A DNA stretch of 64,000 nucleotides, taken from Escherichia coli (GTDB lineage Bacteria; Pseudomonadota; Gammaproteobacteria; Enterobacterales; Enterobacteriaceae). Positions within the stretch are counted from its first letter, which is position 1, and the number at the start of each line of letters is the position of its first letter. The position numbers and the translations under genes are program-made. Shown here piece after piece: positions 46,897-56,263 of the stretch. The notes below the pieces were generated by a model that saw only the letters and a program-made list of their open reading frames with translations, made no database searches and was not told the DNA's origin. The DNA lies in NCBI RefSeq assembly GCF_036503815.1, contig NZ_AP027764.1, positions 4,712,001-4,776,000 of the forward strand, written 5' to 3'.

Positions 46897-48348
46897 ATGG
46901 AGTCATCCTTACGTATTGTCGCGATCACCAACTGCCCCGCCGGGATCGCTCACACCTACATGGTGGCGGAAGCCCTGGAACAGAAAGCCCGTTCTCTCGG
47001 TCATACCATTAAAGTTGAAACTCAAGGATCAAGCGGCGTCGAAAACCGCTTATCCAGCGAAGAGATTGCCGCTGCCGATTACGTGATTCTCGCTACCGGG
47101 CGTGGCCTGAGCGGTGATGATCGCGCGCGATTTGCCGGGAAAAAGGTTTATGAGATTGCCATCTCCCAGGCGCTGAAAAATATCGACCAGATTTTCAGTG
47201 AATTACCGACAAACTCACAACTTTTTGCCGCAGATAGCGGCGTGAAGCTCGGCAAACAGGAAGTGCAAAGTGGCAGCGTAATGAGCCATCTGATGGCGGG
47301 CGTCTCTGCGGCGCTGCCGTTTGTCATCGGTGGCGGTATCCTGGTGGCGCTTGCCAACATGCTGGTGCAGTTCGGTTTGCCGTATACCGATATGTCGAAA
47401 GGTGCGCCGTCGTTTACCTGGGTGGTTGAATCCATCGGTTATCTCGGTTTCACCTTTATGATCCCCATCATGGGCGCTTATATTGCCTCGTCGATAGCCG
47501 ATAAACCCGCTTTCGCTCCGGCGTTTCTGGTTTGTTATCTGGCGAACGACAAAGCCCTGCTCGGCACCCAGTCTGGCGCGGGCTTCCTCGGTGCGGTGGT
47601 GCTTGGGCTGGCGATTGGCTATTTCGTCTTCTGGTTCCGTAAAGTGCGCCTTGGCAAAGCATTACAACCGCTGCTCGGTTCCATGCTGATCCCGTTCGTT
47701 ACTCTGCTGGTTTTTGGCGTACTGACTTACTACGTTATCGGACCGGTGATGTCCGACCTCATGGGCGGGTTGCTGCACTTCCTGAACACCATTCCTCCGT
47801 CAATGAAGTTTGCGGCGGCGTTTCTGGTTGGTGCGATGCTGGCATTCGATATGGGCGGCCCCATCAACAAAACCGCCTGGTTCTTCTGCTTCTCTCTGCT
47901 GGAAAAACACATTTACGACTGGTACGCCATCGTCGGCGTTGTCGCGCTAATGCCGCCTGTCGCGGCGGGTCTTGCGACGTTCATTGCGCCCAAACTGTTT
48001 ACTCAACAGGAAAAAGAAGCCGCCAGTAGCGCCATAGTGGTCGGTGCCACAGTCGCAACCGAACCGGCTATTCCTTACGCTCTGGCAGCCCCGTTGCCGA
48101 TGATTACCGCCAATACGCTGGCGGGCGGTATTACCGGCGTGCTGGTGATCGCTTTCGGAATCAAACGTCTGGCACCGGGTTTGGGTATCTTTGACCCGCT
48201 GATCGGCCTGATGTCGCCGGTAGGTTCGTTTTATCTGGTGCTGGCGATCGGCCTCGCGCTGAACATTTCATTCATTATCGTCCTGAAAGGATTATGGTTA
48301 CGCCGCAAAGCCAAAGCTGCGCAACAGGAGCTTGTCCATGAACATTGA
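46897..48348 (+). CDS. frvB: PTS fructose-like EIIBC permease FrvB
   Basis: 483 aa from the ATG at 46897 (AAGGAA 6 nt upstream; a GTG two codons earlier is possible). EIIB domain (about 1-105) with phospho-Cys in VAITNCPAGIAHTYMV; EIIC domain with about ten helices, including VIGGGILVALANML and the substrate-site region ATEPAIPYALAAPLPM. Its 3' end overlaps frvX by 11 bp. Confidence 0.96.
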   Translation: MESSLRIVAITNCPAGIAHTYMVAEALEQKARSLGHTIKVETQGSSGVENRLSSEEIAAADYVILATGRGLSGDDRARFAGKKVYEIAISQALKNIDQIFSELPTNSQLFAADSGVKLGKQEVQSGSVMSHLMAGVSAALPFVIGGGILVALANMLVQFGLPYTDMSKGAPSFTWVVESIGYLGFTFMIPIMGAYIASSIADKPAFAPAFLVCYLANDKALLGTQSGAGFLGAVVLGLAIGYFVFWFRKVRLGKALQPLLGSMLIPFVTLLVFGVLTYYVIGPVMSDLMGGLLHFLNTIPPSMKFAAAFLVGAMLAFDMGGPINKTAWFFCFSLLEKHIYDWYAIVGVVALMPPVAAGLATFIAPKLFTQQEKEAASSAIVVGATVATEPAIPYALAAPLPMITANTLAGGITGVLVIAFGIKRLAPGLGIFDPLIGLMSPVGSFYLVLAIGLALNISFIIVLKGLWLRRKAKAAQQELVHEH

Positions 48349-49408
48349 GTTACTGCAACAGTTGTGCGAAGCCAGCGCCGTCAGCGGCGATGAACAGGAA
48401 GTTCGCGACATTCTGATGAGCACGCTGGAACCCTGCGTGAATGAGATCACCTTCGATGGTCTGGGCAGCTTTGTTGCCCGTAAGGGGAATAAAGGGCCGA
48501 AAGTTGCCGTTGTCGGGCATATGGATGAAGTCGGCTTTATGGTCACCCACATCGACGAGAGCGGTTTTCTGCGTTTTACCACCATTGGCGGCTGGTGGAA
48601 TCAGTCGATGCTCAACCACCGGGTAACCATACGCACACACAAGGGAGTGAAAATCCCTGGTGTAATTGGCTCCGTCGCCCCACATGCGTTAACCGAAAAG
48701 CAAAAGCAACAACCGCTGTCATTTGATGAGATGTTCATTGATATTGGCGAAAACAGTCGCGAAGAAGCGGAAAAACGCGGCGTGGAAATTGGCAATTTTA
48801 TTAGCCCGGAAGCCAATTTTGCCTGCTGGGGCGAAGATAAAATGGTCGGCAAGGCGTTGGATAACCGCATCGGCTGCGCAATGATGGCTGAGCTATTGCA
48901 GACGGTGAATAACCCCGAAATTACGCTGTATGGCGTTGGCAGTGTGGAAGAAGAAGTTGGGCTACGCGGGGCGCAAACCTCGGCTGAACACATTAAACCG
49001 GATGTGGTGATCGTGCTGGATACCGCTGTCGCGGGCGATGTTCCAGGCATTGATAACATTAAATATCCGCTGAAACTGGGCAACGGGCCGGGGCTGATGC
49101 TGTTTGACAAGCGCTACTTCCCCAACCAGAAACTGGTAGCAGCGTTAAAAAGCTGTGCCACGCAGAATGATTTACCGCTGCAATTTTCCACTATGAAAAC
49201 CGGTGCGACGGATGGCGGGCGCTACAACGTGATGGGCGGCGGGCGTCCGGTTGTCGCGCTGTGCCTGCCAACGCGTTATCTGCACGCTAACAGCGGCATG
49301 ATTTCAAAAGCCGATTACGATGCTCTGCTCACGTTGATACGGGATTTTCTGACCACCTTAACCGCGGAGAAAGTCAACGCGTTTAGCCAGTTCCGTCAGG
49401 TGGATTAA
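48338..49408 (+). CDS. frvX: FrvX, M42-family metallo-aminopeptidase/endoglucanase-like protein
   Basis: 356 aa from the ATG at 48338 (CAGGAG 8 nt upstream). Dinuclear metal motifs of family M42: VVGHMDEVGFMV, KALDNRIGCAMM, VGSVEEEVGLRGA, VVIVLDTAVAGD, and RYLHANSGMISKAD. Family members are tetrahedral aminopeptidases; within this operon it may act on an imported glycoside or peptide conjugate (inference). Overlaps frvB and touches frvR (shared base). Confidence 0.95.
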   Translation: MNIELLQQLCEASAVSGDEQEVRDILMSTLEPCVNEITFDGLGSFVARKGNKGPKVAVVGHMDEVGFMVTHIDESGFLRFTTIGGWWNQSMLNHRVTIRTHKGVKIPGVIGSVAPHALTEKQKQQPLSFDEMFIDIGENSREEAEKRGVEIGNFISPEANFACWGEDKMVGKALDNRIGCAMMAELLQTVNNPEITLYGVGSVEEEVGLRGAQTSAEHIKPDVVIVLDTAVAGDVPGIDNIKYPLKLGNGPGLMLFDKRYFPNQKLVAALKSCATQNDLPLQFSTMKTGATDGGRYNVMGGGRPVVALCLPTRYLHANSGMISKADYDALLTLIRDFLTTLTAEKVNAFSQFRQVD

Positions 49409-50922
49409 TGCTAAACGAACGCCAGTTAAAGATTGTCGATCTGCTGGAGCAACAGCCACGCACGCCTGGCGAGCTGGCGCAACAGACTGGCGTTTCTGGC
49501 AGGACCATCCTGCGTGATATTGACTATCTCAACTTTACCCTTAACGGCAAAGCCCGCATTTCCGCCAGTGGCAACGCGGGCTATCAGCTGGAAATCTTCG
49601 AGCGCCGCAGCTTTTTTCAGTTGCTGCAAAAGCACGATAACGACGATCGGCTGCTGGCGCTGTTATTACTGAATACCTTTACGCCCCGTGCGCAACTCGC
49701 CTCGGCGCTTAATTTGCCAGAAACGTGGGTAGCAGAGCGCCTGCCCCGCCTGAAACAGCGCTATGAACGCGGTTTTTGTCTCGCTAGTCGCCCTGGTTTG
49801 GGCCATTTCATTGATGAGACAGAAGAGAAACGCATTATTTTGCTGGCGAATCTTTTACGCAAAGATCCGTTTTTAATTCCGCTGTCGGGAGTAACACGAG
49901 ACAATTTTCAACAATTAACCACCGCCTGCGAAAAGCAACGTCGCTGGCCGCTGATGCAAGGCGACTATCTCTCAAGCCTGATTCTGGCTATTTACGCGTT
50001 GCGTAATCAGCTTACTGACATATGGCCTGAATATCCCGGTAGCGAGATAAAACAGATCGTTGAATATAGCGGCCTGTTTCTTGGTGATAACGCTGTAAGA
50101 ACGCTGACGGGGTTGATAGAAAAACAGTATCAGCAAGCACAGGTAATTTCTGCCGATCATGTGCTGGCATTGCTGCAAAGGGTGCCGGGCATTGCGTCAT
50201 TGAATATTATTGATACGCAGCTGGTTGATAATATTACCGGGCATTTATTACGTTGCCTTGCCGCGCCGGTGTGGATTGGTGAGCACCGCCAAAGCAGCAT
50301 GAATAACCTGAAAGCCGCCTGGCCTGCGGCCTTTGATATGAGTCTGCACTTTATTACGCTACTGCGTGAACAGCTCGATATTCCCCTTTTCGACAGCGAT
50401 CTGATCGGTTTGTATTTTGCCTGTGCGCTGGAACGGCATCAAAACGAACGCCAGCCGATCATTTTGCTCTCTGATCAAAACGCGATTGCCACTATTAATC
50501 AGCTCGCCATTGAGCGCGACGTCCTGAATTGTCGGGTGATTATTGCCCGCTCCTTAAGCGAACTGGTTGCCATTCGCGAAGAGATTGAGCCGTTATTGAT
50601 CATTAATAACAGCCATTATTTACTGGATGACGCGGTCAATAATTGCATCACTGTAAAAAATATCATTACGGCTGCCGGTATCGAACAAATAAAACATTTT
50701 CTGGCGACGGCATTTATTCGCCAGCAACCGGAGCGTTTTTTTTCTGCCCCCGGAAGTTTTCATTATTCGAATGTACGTGGTGAAAGCTGGCAACATATTA
50801 CCTGGCAAATATGTGCGCAATTAGTGACGCAACACCACATTACCGCCGATGAAGCACAACGGATGTTCCCAGTCAGCGGTCAATTCGTGCAAGGTCTTAT
50901 CGATATCACCTTTAGAAATTGA
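49408..50922 (+). CDS. frvR: FrvR regulator, C-terminally truncated
   Basis: Mga/LicR-type PTS-controlled activator. Here 504 aa: N-terminal HTH (RQLKIVDLLEQQPRTPGELA, TGVSGRTILRDIDYLN), PRD-like middle, and a partial EIIB-like region (about 395-440). K-12 FrvR as I remember it has about 582 aa; the match stops after HHITADEAQR (near 485) and the last 19 residues (MFPVSGQFVQG...) are foreign, encoded antisense to the TPR gene. The lost part is the EIIA-like domain, so PTS control or activity is probably impaired. The final 102 bp overlap the TPR gene on the other strand. Confidence 0.88.
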   Translation: MLNERQLKIVDLLEQQPRTPGELAQQTGVSGRTILRDIDYLNFTLNGKARISASGNAGYQLEIFERRSFFQLLQKHDNDDRLLALLLLNTFTPRAQLASALNLPETWVAERLPRLKQRYERGFCLASRPGLGHFIDETEEKRIILLANLLRKDPFLIPLSGVTRDNFQQLTTACEKQRRWPLMQGDYLSSLILAIYALRNQLTDIWPEYPGSEIKQIVEYSGLFLGDNAVRTLTGLIEKQYQQAQVISADHVLALLQRVPGIASLNIIDTQLVDNITGHLLRCLAAPVWIGEHRQSSMNNLKAAWPAAFDMSLHFITLLREQLDIPLFDSDLIGLYFACALERHQNERQPIILLSDQNAIATINQLAIERDVLNCRVIIARSLSELVAIREEIEPLLIINNSHYLLDDAVNNCITVKNIITAAGIEQIKHFLATAFIRQQPERFFSAPGSFHYSNVRGESWQHITWQICAQLVTQHHITADEAQRMFPVSGQFVQGLIDITFRN

Positions 50923-53085
50923 ACGCGGCGCACTGATAACAAAGTAGAATGCGGGAAGTGGCTGCGCATCTTCACCCTGATGACTGTCCGTTAACGTATA
51001 GTCGTCATTACTGTTGCTCCAGTAGTACCAGTTTCGTTCACGGAGCGCCTCACGGAAAGTATTAAACTCTTCTTCACCAGGCATGACACCTTCGCAGAAC
51101 CAGGACTCGCCGTATTCGGTCGGGATAATGGTGTTCAGGCACCCATAAAGCGGAGTGAAATTCTTCTGCTCTTCCTCATCCTCTGGTCGGGTATTCAACA
51201 TTTCTGCATCGAATACCACAACCTCATCAACATGTTGCGGATAATCGGTGCGGTAAGTTGGCTCAATGATCCTTGCTGTTACCGGCCCAATACGTTGAGC
51301 ATAGTAATAGCGGTATTCATAATTTTCCCGGAAGCGAATGTTTAGCAGTCCCCATTTTTCGTCGATAAAACCTTCACCTTCCGTAAGTTCGATTTCCAGT
51401 TCAGCAGCAATAGCACGAACCAAATCCCATTGTTGCAGGATGCTGGCGGTCGCCATGATATCCCACTGGAGATTGCGAATATCTTCTTCACGGCTAATCA
51501 TCAGTTGCTGCAATTGTTGTAAATAATCCAGCTGTCGATCCCAGGCTTCCTGTTTTTGTGCTGCCCAGGAGCACATGCGATAAACGCCAACCCACTCACG
51601 CCCTTTTTCGTGTTGCAGCAACTGGTGTCCAATCGACTCGAGTTCACTCCAGTCTTCCTGTTGGTTGATCACTCGCGCACGGAACCACAAGGCCATATGT
51701 AGCAGCCCCGCCTGTTCATACTGCTTCGCCAGGTGCTCAATGGTTTGCAGATCGTCACGGTGGAGCAATAAATCCAACAGCTCGAAGCAAAGACCATTAT
51801 CTTCCTGGATGTGGCTTTCGACGTAGCGTTGCAGAAGTTCAATCGACTCATCAATCGCATTACAGGCGTTTAACGCATTGACCAGTTTGCCCAGCAATTC
51901 CGCATCATCTGGCGCGTTCAGGTAAGCGCGGCGGAATGTTTCGACGTCTTTTTCTGGATCTGGTTGCGTTTCTTCATCGCTATTTTCAGGTACTTCTACA
52001 ACCGGACGAGCAAGCAACTCTGCTTCTTTGGCGGCGATTTTTTCACTCAGTTCGAGAAACTCACGATCAACCTCCAGTAACACGCGTAATTTTGGCATGT
52101 GTCGCTGGGCCAGTTTCATCGCTATTTTGGCAACCCAGACGGATTCACGCTCCAGCGCCAGGGTAATTTGCAGTTTCGCCAGATCAACCACTTTGCGGTG
52201 CGCTCCGGCCTGCGAGCGGTGCTCCAGCATTTTTTGGATGATGCGCGCCAGTTGCCAGTTGTTTCTTTGTGGATGACGGGGAAGTAACACAGTAATGATT
52301 TTCAGCCATGACCCCCATGAATGGGGAGTCAGATCTGACCAACGCGGTAATTCCTCCCAGACTTCTTCGTCCTGCCCGCATAACGCCATGATGTACAGTT
52401 TTTTGAGGTGATTACTAATGCGGTCGCGGCCCCAGTAATCATTGGCTTCTGTCAGCTCATCAATCAGTATGCGTGCTTCATCATAACGCTGAAGTTCAAT
52501 CAGAATATCGGCACGAGTATAAAGTAATGCATCAATATCATCTTCCCCGGCTGCTTTAACTGCGTCGATTTGTCGATCCAGATAAGCCAATGCCTCCTCT
52601 ATTCTTTTGGAATCTATCAGTGCACTGGCATATTCAGTGGACAAACACTGAAAACAGCTCCAGGTCGGATCAATCCGCGCGATGGTTTCTTCACATACCG
52701 CCATACGTTCATTCGCCCAGCCAGGTGCATCAATATTTTCGTAGCAGGCGGATAAATCCTGGGTAACGCAGATAGATTGTGGGCAATCTTTTGTCTCTTC
52801 CCGGTGCGCTTTTTCAAACAGCGCCACTACGTCAGGCAGTACTTTTTCACCTTCTTCGCGGTTAGTCAGGCGATGGCGCATTTCCCAGTGACCAATAAAA
52901 ATCTCCAGCCACGGATTTTTTGCCACCTGGGTAAGTGCTTTTACTTCAGGTAACAGCGAATCGCACTTTTCCATTTGCAGGTGCATAACGCCTTCCGAAT
53001 AATCATCGATAAGTTGCGGAATATACTCCTGCCCGGCATCGCGTAACTCCTTAGTATATTTGTGATACCACTCCCATATATCCAT
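50821..53085 (-). CDS. Large helical TPR-type protein, partner of the HSP90-like ATPase
   Basis: 754 aa, no signal peptide, not recognised by name. The N-terminal 500 residues or so are helical with TPR-like pairs (CVTQDLSACYENIDAPGWAN, LLYTRADILIELQRYDEAR, LGKLVNALNACNAIDESIEL). An acidic break (SDEETQPDPEKD) lies near 367. The C-terminal 200 residues look globular (VVVFDAEMLNTRPEDEEEQ, TEYGESWFCEGVMPGEEE) with no known motif. AAGGA sits 8 nt before the ATG; the gap to the HSP90 gene stop is 1 nt, so the two are one operon. Its last codons are antisense to the frvR remnant. Likely acts as a scaffold or client adaptor for the ATPase (inference). Confidence 0.85.
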   Translation of the reverse strand: MDIWEWYHKYTKELRDAGQEYIPQLIDDYSEGVMHLQMEKCDSLLPEVKALTQVAKNPWLEIFIGHWEMRHRLTNREEGEKVLPDVVALFEKAHREETKDCPQSICVTQDLSACYENIDAPGWANERMAVCEETIARIDPTWSCFQCLSTEYASALIDSKRIEEALAYLDRQIDAVKAAGEDDIDALLYTRADILIELQRYDEARILIDELTEANDYWGRDRISNHLKKLYIMALCGQDEEVWEELPRWSDLTPHSWGSWLKIITVLLPRHPQRNNWQLARIIQKMLEHRSQAGAHRKVVDLAKLQITLALERESVWVAKIAMKLAQRHMPKLRVLLEVDREFLELSEKIAAKEAELLARPVVEVPENSDEETQPDPEKDVETFRRAYLNAPDDAELLGKLVNALNACNAIDESIELLQRYVESHIQEDNGLCFELLDLLLHRDDLQTIEHLAKQYEQAGLLHMALWFRARVINQQEDWSELESIGHQLLQHEKGREWVGVYRMCSWAAQKQEAWDRQLDYLQQLQQLMISREEDIRNLQWDIMATASILQQWDLVRAIAAELEIELTEGEGFIDEKWGLLNIRFRENYEYRYYYAQRIGPVTARIIEPTYRTDYPQHVDEVVVFDAEMLNTRPEDEEEQKNFTPLYGCLNTIIPTEYGESWFCEGVMPGEEEFNTFREALRERNWYYWSNSNDDYTLTDSHQGEDAQPLPAFYFVISAPRSISKGDIDKTLHELTADWEHPLCFIGGNVVLRH

Positions 53086-53086
53086 T

Positions 53087-54922
53087 TTATTTTCCTTGAT
53101 TAATTAAGACAGGAATAACCTGAGTAAAATCTTCCAGTGCCTGATGTAAATCCCACTGCTGTTCTTTATTACCACTGGAGCACAAAATCACTTTCAGCGA
53201 TTTTAATAACCGTAATGCTGCCGCTGGCTGTTGATGGTGTTGTAATGCCGTCACCAGTTGCATGACACAGGGGTTATTAAGATTGATATACAGACTTGAA
53301 GTTTTAGTCTTTTGGATTTGCGAGGTAAATTGCCGCGCCAGCATTAACGCTGCGGTGCTGATGCGTTTATCTGCGTCATCCTGTTCGAGAATTTGTTTTA
53401 ATTCTGCTTCGCGGTCTGGCGTGACCACGAGCGGTAAAACCGCTGGTTCGAAGCGGGAGATAATTAATTGCTCGCCGTCGCAAAGATGCTCTTCCAGATA
53501 AGCAACCTGCTCTTCAGGTAATTCTGCCAGGCTGAACAACTGCTCATTACCCGTTTGCGTACCGACTTCGATAATCCGGCAGTGATATAACAGCGCCCAA
53601 CGACGTAAAAATGGCACCACCGCATAGCGATCGCCACGGGCAACGGGCCGTTGCAGAATGTGGAACAACATCTCTTCAAAACCGCCGTCGCGGCTTAACA
53701 GAATATGAATGCTGTTATTAACGCGTAAATCCTTCGCCAGCAACGCCCCTTTTGACGTTGGCACCTGCAAGCGATCTTTGAGCAAATCAAACAGACGGTC
53801 ATCACATAATGCCGCACCGAGCAACGCTTCGTTGTGGCGCATTAATACACGCCGCCAGATTTCTGGCTGATTTTGTGCGAGATCGGACAAACCAGAAATC
53901 AGCGCCTCCTTTAACGCCTCCTGCACCGCAACCCAGGTTTCGTCCCGCTGGAGATCTTCCCGGCTCGCCGTAGGCGTTAGTTTCGATGACTCAATCACGC
54001 CGCCAATAAATCCGGCCCAGGGAGGTAACAACTCACGCGCTTCATCATCCAGTAACATACCGCGCAAAAACAGCGACAGGTTGCGGTTATCGCTGGTGCC
54101 GTAGGTTGCGCCATCCTGAATCCATAAAATCCCAACCGCGTCGCTCATCCCCACGGGCACCACCGGAATGGTGCAAATCGGTTCGAAGGAGGATTCAAAC
54201 TGTGCGGCAAAGGCGAGATTTTTACGCTGTACCAGCGCGCGGTGCATGGTTACGCCTTCAGGGGCAACTTCACGCCACGGTGGTTGCAGTTTATTCACCG
54301 GCTCGCTGGCATCACCGACATAGACTGGTTCGTGCAGTAATATGCAATAGCGTGAAAGAACGCGGTTCAGCAAATTGTTACTCGCCAGATGGCTGTACTC
54401 TTCTTTGAGCGTCAGAATCACCTGCGTACCCGTTTCCGAGGACTGATGCGGCGTAACGGTATATTTTTGCCCGTCGGTAGAGTGGTATTTCCAGCTCTGA
54501 TCCGGCGTTTGCCAGGATGTGGTCAACACCGTGACCTCTTTTGCCAGTACAAAGGCCGACAAAAAACCGAGGCCGAACATACCAATTAAACCGGTGTTGT
54601 CATCCTGCTGGCGCAACATTCGGGTATAACCCACGCCCACTGTAGCAAGGAAGCCGTGAATTTCGCTTTCTGTCAGACCCGCACCGGTATCAGTAATAGT
54701 GATAGTGGACTTCGCCACGTCAGCCACCACACGAATTTGGTTATCCTTTGGCGCATCGGGCTGCTCAATCCTGCGACGCACAATCGCATCATGGCCGTTC
54801 TGCACCAGCTCGCGCACGGCAACTACGGGAGTGGAGTAAAGATGCTTACTAAGCACCTCAATTAAACCGTTTAAATTAACTTCTGTAGAATATGAACTGC
54901 CAGGTAACTGTAATGTACTCAT
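53087..54922 (-). CDS. HSP90-family GHKL ATPase (HtpG paralogue)
   Basis: 611 aa. The N-terminal ATPase domain has the GHKL boxes: VRELVQNGHDAIVRR (Glu38, Asn42, Asp45), TDTGAGLTESEI (78-88), IGMFGLGFLSAF (113-124) and GTQVILTLKEE. The middle domain carries HSP90 marks: FLRGMLLDDEARELLPPW, GFIGGVIESSKL and SREDLQRDE. The C-terminal third is divergent and ends VLINQGK without MEEVD. E. coli htpG is elsewhere (K-12), so this would be a second HSP90. It heads a two-gene operon with a TPR-type protein and is preceded by a coupled five-codon ORF. No sigma-32 promoter is evident. Role unknown; stress chaperone or defence ATPase are both possible. Confidence 0.92.
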   Translation of the reverse strand: MSTLQLPGSSYSTEVNLNGLIEVLSKHLYSTPVVAVRELVQNGHDAIVRRRIEQPDAPKDNQIRVVADVAKSTITITDTGAGLTESEIHGFLATVGVGYTRMLRQQDDNTGLIGMFGLGFLSAFVLAKEVTVLTTSWQTPDQSWKYHSTDGQKYTVTPHQSSETGTQVILTLKEEYSHLASNNLLNRVLSRYCILLHEPVYVGDASEPVNKLQPPWREVAPEGVTMHRALVQRKNLAFAAQFESSFEPICTIPVVPVGMSDAVGILWIQDGATYGTSDNRNLSLFLRGMLLDDEARELLPPWAGFIGGVIESSKLTPTASREDLQRDETWVAVQEALKEALISGLSDLAQNQPEIWRRVLMRHNEALLGAALCDDRLFDLLKDRLQVPTSKGALLAKDLRVNNSIHILLSRDGGFEEMLFHILQRPVARGDRYAVVPFLRRWALLYHCRIIEVGTQTGNEQLFSLAELPEEQVAYLEEHLCDGEQLIISRFEPAVLPLVVTPDREAELKQILEQDDADKRISTAALMLARQFTSQIQKTKTSSLYINLNNPCVMQLVTALQHHQQPAAALRLLKSLKVILCSSGNKEQQWDLHQALEDFTQVIPVLINQGK

Positions 54923-54936
54923 TTTTCAATACTCAT
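54919..54936 (-). CDS. Five-codon leader ORF coupled to the HSP90-like gene
   Basis: ATG-AGT-ATT-GAA-AAA-TGA (MSIEK). AGGTGA lies 6 nt before its ATG, a better ribosome-binding site than any for the ATPase gene itself, and its TGA overlaps the ATPase start as ATGA. This layout suggests translational coupling. It could also be chance, since the ORF is short. Confidence 0.5.
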   Translation of the reverse strand: MSIEK

Positions 54937-55200
54937 AATCCATCACCTACTATTGAAAATACTTTGCTGTTTTTTACAACCGGTGCAAGGTTTGTTATTT
55001 GCATTCACTCATCGGAAACATTTATTTATTGACGCGATGATTAAAACAAAATGTCTTATATAAATAATGATTAATTCTTAAAGGATTAATGCGACTGGAG
55101 TATATCGATATAACCCGGATTTAACGAGATAATTTCTTGTGGTGAAATTATTATTTGAATGCTGAATAATATATTGAGGATTATTTAATAGAAAAATAAA
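54937..55200. other. AT-rich gap between the HSP90-like operon and fdhD
   Basis: About 260 bp, strongly AT-rich. It should contain the promoter of the HSP90-TPR operon: a TTGCAC-like and a TATTTT-like element are seen near 54960-55000 on the minus strand but are poorly spaced. No trace of yiiG, which I recall in K-12 at this place. Confidence 0.5.
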
Positions 55201-55227
55201 ACCGCAATCCAGAATCAGAATTGCGGT
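55191..55227 (-). terminator. Intrinsic terminator of fdhD
   Basis: On the minus strand ACCGCAAT and ATTGCGGT form an 8-bp stem with an 11-base loop followed by TTTATTTTTC, just after the fdhD stop. Confidence 0.9.
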
Positions 55228-55233
55228 ATTTCT

Positions 55234-56070
55234 TTAATTATGAATCAATCGCTGCGGATGAGTATAAACCGTTGCCCGACCCGGCTTACAAAAGCCCACC
55301 AGCGTCAAATTACAACGCTCAGCCACTTCTACGGCAAGCGTGGTCGCGGCAGACACCGCAAACAAAATCTCGACGCCGCACATCGCTGACTTTTGCACCA
55401 TTTCATAACTGGCACGACTGGAAACCAGCACCGCACCTTGCAGCCAGCTTTCCCCTTCTTGTGACCGGCGGCCTAACAGTTTATCCAGCGCCACATGGCG
55501 ACCCACGTCTTCATGCCCGCCTACCAGTTCGCCAGATGGCAACATCCAGGCAGCGGCGTGAGTACAACCAGTCAGTTGCCCCACTGGCTGGAAATCATTG
55601 AGATGGCGTAATGCATCATCCAGTTTGTTGAGATCAAATGTCTGAGTGAACGGCAGCGGCTGAACCGGTTTACCGATGTCATTAAGTTGCTCCACGCCGC
55701 ACACGCCACAGCCCGTACGCCCCGCCAGCGCCCGACGACGCTCCTTCAACCCCATAAAGCGGCGGCTGGAAAGCTCAATTTGCACTTCCAGACCATTACA
55801 GGAAGGAACGACATCCATACCGAAGATATCGCGCGGACTTTCGATAATCCCCTCGGAAAGCGAAAAACCGAGCGCAAAGTATTCAAGGTCTTTGGGCGAC
55901 GCCATCATCACCACATGCGAAATGCCGTTGTAGACCAGCGCAACGGGAACCTCTTCCGCCACCTCATCTAACCGTGGGTGTTGTAAATCGTCACGCCGCC
56001 ATAACTCAATTTGACGAACACCTGTGACATTTGTCACATTTTTGATTTCTTTTTGCTGTGTTTTTTTCAC
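55234..56070 (-). CDS. fdhD: Formate dehydrogenase sulfurtransferase FdhD
   Basis: Moves sulfur from IscS to the molybdenum cofactor so that formate dehydrogenases become active. 278 aa; the conserved CGVCG pair (about 121-124) carries the sulfur, and the nucleotide-like site segment GGHEDVGRHVALDKL is present. C-terminus ends QRLIHN, slightly unlike K-12. Divergent from fdoG, which needs this activity. Confidence 0.97.
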   Translation of the reverse strand: MKKTQQKEIKNVTNVTGVRQIELWRRDDLQHPRLDEVAEEVPVALVYNGISHVVMMASPKDLEYFALGFSLSEGIIESPRDIFGMDVVPSCNGLEVQIELSSRRFMGLKERRRALAGRTGCGVCGVEQLNDIGKPVQPLPFTQTFDLNKLDDALRHLNDFQPVGQLTGCTHAAAWMLPSGELVGGHEDVGRHVALDKLLGRRSQEGESWLQGAVLVSSRASYEMVQKSAMCGVEILFAVSAATTLAVEVAERCNLTLVGFCKPGRATVYTHPQRLIHN

Positions 56071-56263
56071 TTTCTATTAACCGGATAAGAACACACACAC
56101 CAACATTATGGTATTCTGTTACAAACCCTTCCTGGATGGAGGGAAATTGAGCCAATTCTGGACCTTTGCGGCCCCTTCCGCAAAGAAAAATAACTCCCAC
56201 TCCCTGCACACGCAGCAAGCGAATGTAAATGGGACGTGACAATGTCGAAACAAGGAGCAATCC

